NCBI RefSeq assembly: GCF_004006395.2
Contig: NZ_CP029758.2
Span: 1,116,001 to 1,180,000, forward strand
Reading direction: 5' to 3'
Length of the DNA stretch: 64,000 nucleotides
Origin: Clostridium sp. AWRP
GTDB lineage: Bacteria > Bacillota > Clostridia > Clostridiales > Clostridiaceae
The notes beneath the pieces are model-generated. The model ran no database searches. It saw only the letters and a program-made list of their open reading frames with translations, and was not told the DNA's origin. Positions 44,632 through 52,803 of this stretch are shown piece by piece. Each line of letters begins with the position of its first letter. Positions within the stretch are counted from its first letter, which is position 1. A program made the position numbers and the translations under genes.

Positions 44632-45462
44632 ATGAGATATATAAGTGAAATTAATGCTTTCTATGATTGGCTCGAACTAAATGACCTATCGACATCAGCA
44701 GTTGCTTTATGGTACGCATTGATGCACATAAACAACAAGGCTGCATGGGTAGAAACATTTACGGTAGCTGAATCGGTGTTAAGTATTAAAACAGGCTTAT
44801 CAGGTAGAGGAGTAAGAAATGCAAGAAATGAACTAAAGCAAAAAGGAAGAATTGATTTTAAAAGCAGGGTTGGAGGGAAAGCTCCTATATACACTCTTAT
44901 ATCTTTTGAAACAGGTATAAATTATTTTAATAAAAATTCAGTAGCAAAACGGGTACCGTCCTCGGATGTTACTGATTCCCCGGAAAGACCTACGGAAATA
45001 GATTCCGAGGAAAAGATTTCCACGGAAATGAGTTCCGCAGGTACTTCCGCAGGTTGTGCCGGAGGTACTTCCGGAGGTCGTGCCACATTAATAGACAAAG
45101 ACATAGATAATATTATTATCGTTAATAAAGAAAAAGAGTCATGGGTGACAGCACTGGAATATTTCTGTAAAAAATCAGGAAAGTCAGATTTGCAATTAAA
45201 GGCACGTGAAGTAGAAGCTGCTCAAAAGGTTTGTAATGAGGTACCGACCCTCACAGTAATCTTGAGAGGCATAGATAAAGCGTTTAATGATTTTAAACCA
45301 GATACCGACTCTGATAAAATCAATAGCTTTAAATATTGTGTGCCTATAATAAAAAAACTAGATGCCAGGATAAAGGGCAAAGAACACAGAAAGGAGATAA
45401 AAGATGCAAGTAAGTTTACAGAAAAAGAAATTGATGAGTCCGGAATTGGCCTACACTTCTAG
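44632..45462 (+). CDS. DnaD-like replication initiator
   Basis: The 276-residue protein has an N-terminal winged helix (WYALMHINNKAAWVETFTVA, TGLSGRGVRNARNELKQKGR), a low-complexity Ser/Gly linker at about residues 115-150, and a C-terminal DnaD-type helical domain (ALEYFCKKSGKSDLQLKARE). It would bind the phage origin and recruit the loader at 45,404. The linker DNA carries GC-rich tandem repeats that may be the origin. The ATG has an AGAGGTG site. Confidence 0.8.
   Translation: MRYISEINAFYDWLELNDLSTSAVALWYALMHINNKAAWVETFTVAESVLSIKTGLSGRGVRNARNELKQKGRIDFKSRVGGKAPIYTLISFETGINYFNKNSVAKRVPSSDVTDSPERPTEIDSEEKISTEMSSAGTSAGCAGGTSGGRATLIDKDIDNIIIVNKEKESWVTALEYFCKKSGKSDLQLKAREVEAAQKVCNEVPTLTVILRGIDKAFNDFKPDTDSDKINSFKYCVPIIKKLDARIKGKEHRKEIKDASKFTEKEIDESGIGLHF
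44991..45087 (+). repeat. iteron-like repeats, candidate prophage replication origin
   Basis: Two 24-bp tandem units start at 45,040 and 45,064 (GGTACTTCCG, S, AGGT, Y, GTGCC, with S = C or G and Y = T or C). Two related units lie before them at 44,991 and 45,021 (ACGGAAAT, then ATTCCG or GTTCCG). The stretch is clearly richer in G+C than the surrounding gene. Iterons within the initiator gene mark the origin in lambda and several Firmicutes phages. Confidence 0.55.
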
Positions 45463-46261
45463 ATCTAAACTAGAAAATTGCCCTATTTGCGGAGAATCTA
45501 CAGGAAAAATAGTTAGGATGCTTGAGAGAAGCTATGTGGTGCCAAGAATGTGCAAATGTAAAAGAAAGGAACTTGAAGAAAGTAAAAAAATATCTGAAGC
45601 TAAAGAGAAGCAGATCAGGCTTGAACGGATGTTTAATAATAGCTTAATGACGAAAGAATTTAAAAGTTTTACGTTCCAGAATTGGGATCGTGCTCTAGGA
45701 AATGAAAGAATGTATGAACTAGGAGTGAAATACGTGAAGTCTTTTAAAGAAAAGGTCTTGAAGGAAAACTTAGGATTGTTAATTTACGGCAATCCAGGTA
45801 ACGGAAAAACATTCTTATCCGGTTGTATTGCCAATGCCCTTATTAAAAATTTTATACCGGTGGTGTGTGTATCTGCTATTGGACTGATTGAAAGGATTAA
45901 GAGCAGTTTTGGTAAATATGGTGATGAAGGAGTTCAGAGCATATTAAATTGCTTGGAGAATGCGGATTTAGTAATCATTGATGATATGGGCGTAGAAAAT
46001 AATACAGACTGGTCCAGAGCTACCATGTATCAAATACTGGATTCAAGATACAGAAATAAAAAGCCCCTTATAGTTACATCAAATTTATCAATGAATCAGC
46101 TAAAAAAAAGATATGACAAGGATTGTGACCTGGGTAAGGGGAGGACTGCAGACAGATTAATTCATGAGATGTGTTCTCCTGTTGAGAATACAAGTCCAAG
46201 CATACGGATAGAAAAAGGATTGAAAAAGACTGAAATATTAAAAGAAATATTAAATAGTTAA
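45404..46261 (+). CDS. DnaC-like helicase loader
   Basis: The 285-residue protein has a zinc cluster (CPICGES with CKCKRKE), Walker A YGNPGNGKTFLSG at about residue 128, Walker B LVIIDDMGVE, and the Arg-finger region SRYRNKKPLIVTSNLS. It loads the replicative helicase with the DnaD-like protein. The start overlaps the preceding gene by 59 bp; the AAAGGAG site just before ATG 45,404 supports it. Confidence 0.92.
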   Translation: MQVSLQKKKLMSPELAYTSRSKLENCPICGESTGKIVRMLERSYVVPRMCKCKRKELEESKKISEAKEKQIRLERMFNNSLMTKEFKSFTFQNWDRALGNERMYELGVKYVKSFKEKVLKENLGLLIYGNPGNGKTFLSGCIANALIKNFIPVVCVSAIGLIERIKSSFGKYGDEGVQSILNCLENADLVIIDDMGVENNTDWSRATMYQILDSRYRNKKPLIVTSNLSMNQLKKRYDKDCDLGKGRTADRLIHEMCSPVENTSPSIRIEKGLKKTEILKEILNS

Positions 46262-46295
46262 ATTTATTCAAAATAATGTAATGGGGGTGATAGTA

Positions 46296-46718
46296 ATGTC
46301 GGTGCTGTTTGAAAGGACAAAAGCAAGAAATGATTTTGTAAAAGCTAATTGGGGTACCATGAGACAGAAAGATATTGCAGCTAAGTTAGGCTGCAGCCCA
46401 ACCCTTGTAAACATGATTGGATCTGAAATGGATTTGGTGAAATCTCGTAAATCTTCAGCAGAGGTAAGAAGCCAGTATTGTCCTATCGAAGCTGTTAAGA
46501 AAATGGCCAACTTATTCAAAATAGGCCAGAAGATAAAGTTAAAAGTAAGATACGTGTATGGGACGTATACGAATGTCAGCTGTAACAAATACAGGACCGT
46601 GAAAGGTACTGTTGCTTATAAAACAGAGTGGCTTGTGGTAGTACAAAGTAAGAATCATAGAGAGAGTTTTAAATATATTGATTTCTGTATAGGAGATGTA
46701 CAAGTTTTGGAGGTATAG
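46296..46718 (+). CDS. HTH-containing phage protein
   Basis: 140 residues from ATG 46,296 behind GGGGGTGAT. WGTMRQKDIAAKLGCSPTLV is HTH-like; the C-terminal half is beta-rich (VRYVYGTYTNVSCNKYRTVK and TEWLVVVQSKNHRESF), possibly an SH3-like fold. Position behind the replication genes suggests a regulatory role. Confidence 0.65.
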   Translation: MSVLFERTKARNDFVKANWGTMRQKDIAAKLGCSPTLVNMIGSEMDLVKSRKSSAEVRSQYCPIEAVKKMANLFKIGQKIKLKVRYVYGTYTNVSCNKYRTVKGTVAYKTEWLVVVQSKNHRESFKYIDFCIGDVQVLEV

Positions 46719-46721
46719 AAG

Positions 46722-47231
46722 GTGAATGTAGGCGAAAATATTAAAATGTATAGAAATAAGATTGGTCTTACACAAAAAAATCTAGCAAGTAAAGTTGGAG
46801 TCACGTCTGTAACGATTCAGAATTATGAAAATAATAGACGAGAACCAAACCTTGAAACCTTAAATAAACTAGCCGAAGCTCTTGGAGTATATGTAAATGA
46901 TTTAATTGGAGATCAAATACGTATGTCGGGAAAAAATCAAGATGATAGATTTAAGGAAGTATGTATACAAGCAGTACGGTGCTATGGAGAAGAATCCAGA
47001 AAGCAGTTAGCTCAAGAAGAATGTGCTGAATTAATTCAGGCTTTAAGCAAAGACGTGAGGGGTGAAAAGCATAATGTGGAGGAAGAGATTGCTGACGTTC
47101 TCATAATGATAGAGCAGCTTACACATATTTATGACAATAAGAAAGTAAAAGAATGGATAAAAAAGAAAATTGATAGATTAGCTAATATGATGGAAGTTAT
47201 AAATTTCAGCCAGAAACATGGCAAATTTTAA
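46722..47231 (+). CDS. XRE HTH fused to a MazG-like NTP pyrophosphatase domain
   Basis: 169 residues from GTG 46,722 (GGAGG site). Residues 1-65 are an XRE domain (MYRNKIGLTQKNLASKVGVT, NYENNRREPNLETLNKLAEA). Residues about 85-150 are an all-alpha NTP-PPase: QEECAELIQALSKD and EEEIADVLIMIEQ carry the ExxE and ExxD metal ligands. MazG enzymes cut dNTPs or alarmone-like nucleotides. The fusion could couple nucleotide sensing or clean-up to DNA binding. Confidence 0.8.
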   Translation: MNVGENIKMYRNKIGLTQKNLASKVGVTSVTIQNYENNRREPNLETLNKLAEALGVYVNDLIGDQIRMSGKNQDDRFKEVCIQAVRCYGEESRKQLAQEECAELIQALSKDVRGEKHNVEEEIADVLIMIEQLTHIYDNKKVKEWIKKKIDRLANMMEVINFSQKHGKF

Positions 47232-47330
47232 AGATAAGTATACAAGCAGTATAAATATATTCTTTGAAATTAAATTAATTAAAGCATAGTGTATGTGAGT
47301 TTTAGAATACTAGCAAAGTAGGTGAAAATC

Positions 47331-47747
47331 ATGAAAAGTAAATATAATGCCAAAAAAATAACTGTAGATGGGATAAGATTTGATTCAAAAGATGAAGCCA
47401 GATATTATGAATATTTGAAAAAACTTAAGGCAAAAGGGGTAATAGAGAATTTTGAGTTGCAGCCTAAGTTTACTTTGATACCAGCTTTTATATATAAGGG
47501 TGAAAAAGAAAGGCCGGCAACATATACATTAGATTTTTTAATATATAACATAGATGGTACTGAGATATATGTTGATGTTAAAGGAGACAGTACACCACAG
47601 GGGGAGCTTAAATTCAAGATGCTTAAACATCTTCATCCTGATATGGATTTTAGGTGGATTTCAAGAAGTTTGAAATATAGTGAAAGTGGATGGATTGATT
47701 TTAAGGAACTCAAGAAAAAGAGAAGGGAGATTAAGAAAAATGCCTAG
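47331..47747 (+). CDS. DUF1064 protein, predicted phage nuclease
   Basis: 138 residues: KYNAKKITVDGIRFDSKDEA, YEYLKKLKAKGVIENFELQP, TYTLDFLIYN and YVDVKGDSTP. DUF1064 has a PD-(D/E)xK-like core (E, D, DxK) and is thought to act as a resolvase-like nuclease. ATG 47,331 is preferred over the GTG at 47,322, which overlaps the ribosome binding site. Confidence 0.85.
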   Translation: MKSKYNAKKITVDGIRFDSKDEARYYEYLKKLKAKGVIENFELQPKFTLIPAFIYKGEKERPATYTLDFLIYNIDGTEIYVDVKGDSTPQGELKFKMLKHLHPDMDFRWISRSLKYSESGWIDFKELKKKRREIKKNA

Positions 47748-48381
47748 AATAAAAATTATTGATGATAAGACCAATGCACCAGTAAAGGAAATAGATTGTA
47801 TCGGATATAATCTGCAGTATGTTCAAGCTACTGGAAACGGCCAAATACAAAAGATAAGAAAATTGAATAATGGTAAGTATGATCTTAAGCGTTGGATAAA
47901 GAATGAATTTTATACCCCTTTAGCTCAGAAGATAAAAGACAAATTTAAAGAAAAGGTTCCTGAGTTTACAAATGTGAATGTAAATAAAATCTTATTTGTT
48001 GAGGATACAGATTATGTTGGTGATGAAGTAAAACGAAGTGATGAAGTAATGTGGATCCGGAAAGCACCAAAACAGTTAACCCTGATTACAGGTTATGAAT
48101 TTATAATCGAGAGCAGAGAGTTTTGGATGGAAAGAATTTCTGAAGAGCAGGTAATTGCTTTGATTTACAGTTGCTTAAGACAGATAGATGGAAATAAACT
48201 TAATACTCCGGATGTAGTAGGGTGGAAAGAAGTAATCGGAACATTAGGGTATGGATGGGAGACCACAATGAGTCCAATACCTAATATACTTGATGGGTTT
48301 AACGAGGATGATTTTAAGATGCTTAAAAAAGCAGATAAGCAGATTAGTATGTTTGACCATAGAAGGGCAGAAGGAGAGTAA
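47740..48381 (+). CDS. phage metallopeptidase-family protein with degenerate active site
   Basis: 213 residues from ATG 47,740 behind AAGGGAG. FWMERISEEQVIALIYSCLR with QIDG corresponds to the position of the zinc HELxHI motif in the phage putative-metallopeptidase family, but the histidines and glutamate are replaced by S, C and Q. The surrounding pattern (upstream FIIESREFW, downstream DVVGWKEVIGTLG) fits the family. It may keep only a binding role. The assignment is moderate. Confidence 0.5.
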   Translation: MPRIKIIDDKTNAPVKEIDCIGYNLQYVQATGNGQIQKIRKLNNGKYDLKRWIKNEFYTPLAQKIKDKFKEKVPEFTNVNVNKILFVEDTDYVGDEVKRSDEVMWIRKAPKQLTLITGYEFIIESREFWMERISEEQVIALIYSCLRQIDGNKLNTPDVVGWKEVIGTLGYGWETTMSPIPNILDGFNEDDFKMLKKADKQISMFDHRRAEGE

Positions 48382-48458
48382 ATTACGAAAGTAAATGGTG
48401 AAATACGTTTGAATTAATGCGCAAAATGAAATTTTTGCGAATTGAATGAAATAAAATT

Positions 48459-48534
48459 GTTCTTTGAAAATTGAATATTGCGGTGTATCATATAATTAAT
48501 GTCAGTTAATACAAAATAGTAAATAAGGACGAAA
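48459..48534 (+). repeat. boxA-like repeat inside the prophage
   Basis: GTTCTTTGAAAATTGAATAT, GCGGTGTATCATATAATTAATG and TCAGTTAATAC match the chromosomal copies at 12,657/16,419 and 17,327. This copy gave the intact target used to set the outer intron ends. The gap 48,382-48,564 holds nothing else. Confidence 0.7.
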
Positions 48535-48564
48535 TAATTTGTTTATTAGGGGGATAAAGATATT

Positions 48565-48972
48565 ATGAAGAACAAAATCATTATTCTTACAGTTATCATG
48601 ACAAATATAATTGCAATTATACTTAATTTTGCAAACTTCTTTATGGGAAATTTTTCAACACCAACGAATCTAACTGTATCAGTTTTTTTTCTATTGATAT
48701 GGATTATCTTAAGTGCATACACTTATATAAAGAAAGATATAATGTTTTCTAAATTTATGTTGACATATTGGATAATATCAATGATTGTATCTATTCTATC
48801 TATAAAAGTTTCAAGTTTTATTCTTGTCCCATTTTACATTATATACTTTGCACCTTTTTACGGATTTACAACATTCTTTAAAACATACATTCCTACATTC
48901 TCATTTATAATGAGTTCAATTTCTGTTATATTTGTGATAATAGCAGTATATATAAATAAGCACTTTAAATGA
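48565..48972 (+). CDS. four-helix membrane protein (cargo)
   Basis: 135 residues with four hydrophobic segments (about 5-25, 35-57, 68-88, 105-128). GGGGGGAT site. Not recognised. With the next lipoprotein gene it interrupts the early region and is followed by a terminator, suggesting a separately transcribed cargo unit. Confidence 0.65.
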   Translation: MKNKIIILTVIMTNIIAIILNFANFFMGNFSTPTNLTVSVFFLLIWIILSAYTYIKKDIMFSKFMLTYWIISMIVSILSIKVSSFILVPFYIIYFAPFYGFTTFFKTYIPTFSFIMSSISVIFVIIAVYINKHFK

Positions 48973-49047
48973 CTTCATATTTATCTGATTTAATTTATAC
49001 TATTCTTATACTGTTCATTAATTATAAAAAAGAGCGGGGGTTATAGT

Positions 49048-49479
49048 GTGAGAAAAATAGCCATAATTTTAATTACTATAATGTTGTTTGTGGTTACAGG
49101 TTGTTCAAATAAAGACGTAATTAAACACAACTACATTTATAAGGGAGAAAATCAATTTTGGACTGCCCAATATAAGGTGAATTCCACAGGCATATTTACT
49201 AAGAGAGATGACAAGCTACATTATGAAGGTAATTCTAATGGCATATTAACAGTAACCTATAAGAAAAATATATCCGAGTTATCTTCAGTAAAGCATCTGG
49301 AAATATCGTATAAAAGTAGTACTGGAGGTGGAAGTATAGGTCAAAACTCTCCAAAGAAAAAAACGTATACTATGACAAGTAGTACAGATGGAATAACAGA
49401 GGATAAAGACGAAGTAATAAAAGTTACCATAAATCTTGATGGAAAGATACAAACAATTGAATTAAAAAATGAGATGTAA
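49048..49479 (+). CDS. predicted lipoprotein (cargo)
   Basis: 143 residues from GTG, with signal IAIILITIMLFVVTGC; the lipobox VTGC predicts lipidation at Cys19. The mature part is beta-rich and hydrophilic (GILTVTYKKNISELSSVKHL). A cell-surface lipoprotein expressed from a prophage could alter phage adsorption (superinfection exclusion), but the family is not recognised. Confidence 0.7.
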   Translation: MRKIAIILITIMLFVVTGCSNKDVIKHNYIYKGENQFWTAQYKVNSTGIFTKRDDKLHYEGNSNGILTVTYKKNISELSSVKHLEISYKSSTGGGSIGQNSPKKKTYTMTSSTDGITEDKDEVIKVTINLDGKIQTIELKNEM

Positions 49480-49553
49480 TTTTTATTGATTGCTTTTGCT
49501 TATGTCACAATTTTCTTATTTCATGTAACAATTAAAAAGTTAATAATTTATTG

Positions 49554-49590
49554 AAACGCTGTATTATTTAAAAAATTTTACGGCGTTTTT
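49554..49590 (+). terminator. terminator after the cargo pair
   Basis: AAACGCTGTA pairs with TACGGCGTTT followed by T run. Nearly the same sequence as the terminator at 17,247 in the chromosome. Confidence 0.8.
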
Positions 49591-49633
49591 ACGTTCGTAA
49601 AACAAATAAATTATGCCTCCAGGAGGTGAAGAT

Positions 49634-50005
49634 ATGCGAAGACATTTTAGAAAAAAGTATAGAAAATGCCGGAAAGAAATGAAAGCAGATCTAAGAGTTA
49701 TCATGAAAAATAATTTAGAACTTAGTATGCTTATACAAAAAATATACATCACTTATTACCAAAGGCGTATGTTACACAAGATATGGTATGTTTTAGACAC
49801 AAAATATACTGATATATATAAAAATGAGTTTTGTGGTGAAAACGGCCTAGTCGGAAAAATGCTTTGTGGAAACTGGGATGAATTTTTTACTAATATGTAT
49901 TTTATAGATAGAGCGTTTTATGAAAAATATAGCAGACGCATACCAGAAGAAGCTGCTCTTGGAGATGCTTATGCAGTTGCTATAAGTTATATGAAATCTT
50001 TATAA
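49634..50005 (+). CDS. basic phage protein of unknown function
   Basis: 123 residues from ATG 49,634 behind AGGAGGTG. Very basic N-terminus (MRRHFRKKYRKCRKEMKADL), then YFIDRAFYEKYSRRIPEEAA. Could bind nucleic acid. Not recognised. Confidence 0.65.
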   Translation: MRRHFRKKYRKCRKEMKADLRVIMKNNLELSMLIQKIYITYYQRRMLHKIWYVLDTKYTDIYKNEFCGENGLVGKMLCGNWDEFFTNMYFIDRAFYEKYSRRIPEEAALGDAYAVAISYMKSL

Positions 50006-50049
50006 ATTAGGGAACAAAAATCTTGAAGCAATGGAAAGGAGAAAAACAC

Positions 50050-50808
50050 ATGAATTTGACAACGGAAAGACCTGTATTGTTTAATACTCAAATGGTCCAA
50101 GCAATTTTACAAGGCAGAAAGACAAGCACTAGAAGAATTATGAAAAATCTTTCAATTAAAGATTGTGAAGCAACTTTAAAAAATGGCAAAAAATATAAAA
50201 GATATACACTTACGAATGTTGATAGATATGGTAATGAGAGTGAAGATTTTTGGTTTGATGGTCCAATAGAAGATATAGCACATGACAAAGACATAATAGC
50301 CTATGCACCTTATAAAGTCGGAGATATTCTTTATGTAAGAGAAACATTTTGCCCAGATTATTTTGACAATAGTTTTGAAAATAGAAATGCTTATGAAGCT
50401 GATTATGATAAATCTAAAGTTGGTGACTGCGTTCCAGAGCCAAAATGGAGACCTTCAATTCATATGCCAAAGAAAGTAGCTCGATTATTTTTAAAAGTTA
50501 CGGACGTGAAAGCACAAAGGTTACAGGATATTACAGAAGATGAAGCAAAAGCAGAAGGAATAAAGAGCTATACAAAAGATGAAAAAGTTTATAAATATGC
50601 TGTTTCTGATGATTGGTGGATGGAGTATTGCAATAAGCATAAAAAAGCAGGTACTTGGTGGCAACAAATGCCTACTACTGCAAAAGAAGCTTTTAAATAT
50701 TTATGGAATAGTTGTGGTTATAAATGGCCTAAGTGTTGGGATGCTAATCCTTGGGTATGGGTTATAGAGTTGGAGAAGGTGAAAAATGATAAGTCAAGAA
50801 AGATTTAA
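50050..50808 (+). CDS. ASCH-domain-like phage protein
   Basis: 252 residues from ATG 50,050 behind AAAGGAGA. RPVLFNTQMVQAILQGRKTS with TRRIM, then YKVGDILYVRETFCPDYF and WRPSIHMPKKVARLFLKVTD, are typical of the phage family often labelled morphogenetic protein and related to ASCH (RNA/nucleotide-binding PUA-like) domains. The C-terminal WDANPWVWVIELEKV is also conserved. Exact role unknown. Confidence 0.8.
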   Translation: MNLTTERPVLFNTQMVQAILQGRKTSTRRIMKNLSIKDCEATLKNGKKYKRYTLTNVDRYGNESEDFWFDGPIEDIAHDKDIIAYAPYKVGDILYVRETFCPDYFDNSFENRNAYEADYDKSKVGDCVPEPKWRPSIHMPKKVARLFLKVTDVKAQRLQDITEDEAKAEGIKSYTKDEKVYKYAVSDDWWMEYCNKHKKAGTWWQQMPTTAKEAFKYLWNSCGYKWPKCWDANPWVWVIELEKVKNDKSRKI

Positions 50809-51091
50809 TGAAATAGAATCAGAGCATGGATGTGGTTACTGGAATGAATGCTGTGAACACGCTTGTTCTTGTGCAATTGTTACTGAGAATAAAGGACTTA
50901 GGGAAGATATATGGAATGATTTAAAAAAAGAACAGGCAGAACTAGCAGAAGAATATAGCAATGATGATTTTGAGTATGAATCAATGGAACGCTGCAGAAG
51001 ATGTGGCTCATTAGAAAAAGAAAGTGATTTATATGATGGACTTTGTGCAGAGTGTGAAATTGAGCTTGAAGAAGATATGGAGGAGGAATAG
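50786..51091 (+). CDS. Cys-rich phage protein
   Basis: 101 residues, overlapping the previous gene by 23 bp. CGYWNECCEHACSCAI near the N-terminus and CRRCGSLEKESDLYDGLCAE at the C-terminus suggest zinc binding; the end is acidic. Not recognised. Confidence 0.65.
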   Translation: MISQERFNEIESEHGCGYWNECCEHACSCAIVTENKGLREDIWNDLKKEQAELAEEYSNDDFEYESMERCRRCGSLEKESDLYDGLCAECEIELEEDMEEE

Positions 51092-51094
51092 AGA

Positions 51095-51520
51095 ATGGGT
51101 GTAACAATAGAATCTAAAAATTTTAATGCAGATATGGGATTTGGAGGTTTTAATAATTTTAGAAGTAAAGTGGCAAGTCTTTCTAATTCAGAATTTGGAA
51201 GACACTATGCAAAGTTAAACAATACAATGTTTCTTCAAGGAGCTGCGAGAGAATCATTTTTTAAAGAATATGATGCAAAAACAAATGAATTAGTTAAAGC
51301 AAATATAATAACTGTTGAAATTGCAAATTTTTGCTATCAATCTGATTGCGAAGGTGCTATTGACCAAGAACAAGCAAAGCAAATTTATGAGAGAATAAAG
51401 GACTATGATGATAATATCTGTTACGGATATGCAGGAAGACCAGATTGTGCAATGTTTTCAGATTTAAAAAATATTTTTAAAGATTGTGCAGAAAATGGAG
51501 GCACAGTTGAATGGAGTTAA
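51095..51520 (+). CDS. phage protein of unknown function
   Basis: 141 residues directly behind the Cys-rich gene, with a GGAGGAAT site. The N-terminus is Gly/Phe/Asn-rich (DMGFGGFNNFRSKVASLSNS). FGRHYAKLNN, YGYAGRPDCAMFSDL. No recognised domain. Confidence 0.6.
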   Translation: MGVTIESKNFNADMGFGGFNNFRSKVASLSNSEFGRHYAKLNNTMFLQGAARESFFKEYDAKTNELVKANIITVEIANFCYQSDCEGAIDQEQAKQIYERIKDYDDNICYGYAGRPDCAMFSDLKNIFKDCAENGGTVEWS

Positions 51521-51548
51521 GTCGTAATGCAAAAGAGGGTGAGAAAAT

Positions 51549-51716
51549 TTGAAATGTACATGCTATGGAGGACACTATACATGCCATGGATGCAAATATA
51601 CACCGTACAAAAGAGATTATCCATGTACTAATTGTGGTAAGTATGTATTAGCTCCAGATGGTGAAGATACTATTTATGTATATACTAACTGGGCACCAAA
51701 AGAAGATGAAAATTAA
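51549..51716 (+). CDS. small zinc-ribbon-like protein
   Basis: 55 residues from TTG 51,549 (GAGGGTGAG upstream). Six Cys: CTCYGGHYTCHGCKY and CTNCGKYVLAPDGEDTIYVY. The spacing fits a small zinc-binding fold. It fills the gap between the two neighbouring genes in the same direction. Confidence 0.55.
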   Translation: MKCTCYGGHYTCHGCKYTPYKRDYPCTNCGKYVLAPDGEDTIYVYTNWAPKEDEN

Positions 51717-51788
51717 ATTATCTATATATATAGATAATACGCTAAATAAGTAATACGGTATTTTTATGTATCAAAGGGAGGTTCAAAT

Positions 51789-51971
51789 ATGATACTAACT
51801 GAGTTTTACAGACAAAAATTAGTACAGTTAAATAGAGATATTCAGGATGCGGAAATAGAAAGAGATTTTAAGAAAGTAGCTAAGTTGCAGGTTGAGAAAG
51901 TTGATATTGAGAAAAGAATTAAAGAAAAATTAAAAACCAGGGAGATAATTCCCTGGCAAAAAAATAATTAG
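51789..51971 (+). CDS. small coiled-coil phage protein
   Basis: 60 residues, almost entirely charged helix (QLNRDIQDAEIERDFKKVAK). AGGGAGG site. Unknown role. Confidence 0.6.
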   Translation: MILTEFYRQKLVQLNRDIQDAEIERDFKKVAKLQVEKVDIEKRIKEKLKTREIIPWQKNN

Positions 51972-52059
51972 AGAGGAACTAATATTAAAGTATCTAATAT
52001 TATAGACATAAATGGATTATTTATACAATAAATAGGTTAAGAGGTTAAGGAGTGGTGCT

Positions 52060-52167
52060 GTGAAAGTATTAATGGAATTTGCAGGTTTATACATTGCATC
52101 CATGGCGGCATTTGTAGGAATAATAGCTGTGGGTGTACGTGTATTTAAAGCTAGGAATAGAGAATAA
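52060..52167 (+). CDS. single-helix membrane microprotein
   Basis: 35 residues from GTG 52,060 (AAGGAG upstream): MEFAGLYIASMAAFVGIIAV then GVRVFKARNRE. One transmembrane helix with a basic tail. It lies just before the late regulator. Confidence 0.5.
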   Translation: MKVLMEFAGLYIASMAAFVGIIAVGVRVFKARNRE

Positions 52168-52196
52168 ATAAAATTCTAAAGGGAGGAATATATTTA

Positions 52197-52724
52197 ATGC
52201 ACAATAAAACATTTAAAGATATGGAACAGAGACTTTTTAATTATTTCAACAAGGATAAAAGATTGAGTGTTTTAAATAAAAGGTTAGAGATTTTGGAAAA
52301 GCAAATATCTGAAATAGAGTACAAGTTAAGAAATGTTGATGTAAACCTCCCTGAAGAATCAAGAGCTATTGGTTATGATGAAAGGGTTCAAACAAGTTCT
52401 ACTGGTGAAAGTTATGCTGAGAGGACCTTACTGCGTATAACGGATAAGTTGTTAAAGGAGCAATCTTGGAAAAAAGAACAGGTGGTTGATATAGAAGAAA
52501 CTCTTAGAAATATTGAATCAGATAATACATTTATTGAAGCTAATATAAAAGACTTAAGAGTTGAAGATCAGGAGTTTTTAAAAGAAAAATACAAGTATGG
52601 AAAAAAGGATTGGCAGCTAGGAATTAAGTTTGGTATAAGCCAGCAGGCAGCTACAGAAAGGAAAAAGAAGTTAATTGAGAATATAGCAAATTGGGAAGAT
52701 TGGGTTGGGGGCATTAGAGTATAG
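52197..52724 (+). CDS. late-gene regulator, ArpU/sigma-like
   Basis: 175 residues: two long coiled-coil helices, then a C-terminal HTH (RVEDQEFLKEKYKYGKKDWQ, LGIKFGISQQAATERKKKLI) resembling ArpU-type or region-4-like phage activators. Its position between early and head genes is where such activators of late transcription usually sit. GGGAGG site. Confidence 0.7.
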   Translation: MHNKTFKDMEQRLFNYFNKDKRLSVLNKRLEILEKQISEIEYKLRNVDVNLPEESRAIGYDERVQTSSTGESYAERTLLRITDKLLKEQSWKKEQVVDIEETLRNIESDNTFIEANIKDLRVEDQEFLKEKYKYGKKDWQLGIKFGISQQAATERKKKLIENIANWEDWVGGIRV

Positions 52725-52755
52725 AAAAAGTCTGTGCTCTTTTTTACTAAAATTA

Positions 52756-52784
52756 TTGACACGTGTTATGACACTTGTTATAAT
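52756..52784 (+). promoter_or_regulatory. hicAB promoter with direct-repeat operator
   Basis: TTGACA, a 17-bp spacer and TATAAT form a consensus promoter, 20 bp before hicA. The direct repeat GACACGTGTTAT/GACACTTGTTAT (52,758-52,769 and 52,770-52,781) spans spacer and -10, a fitting HicB operator. Confidence 0.85.
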
Positions 52785-52803
52785 AAAACTGTAAGGGGGA
52801 TGG

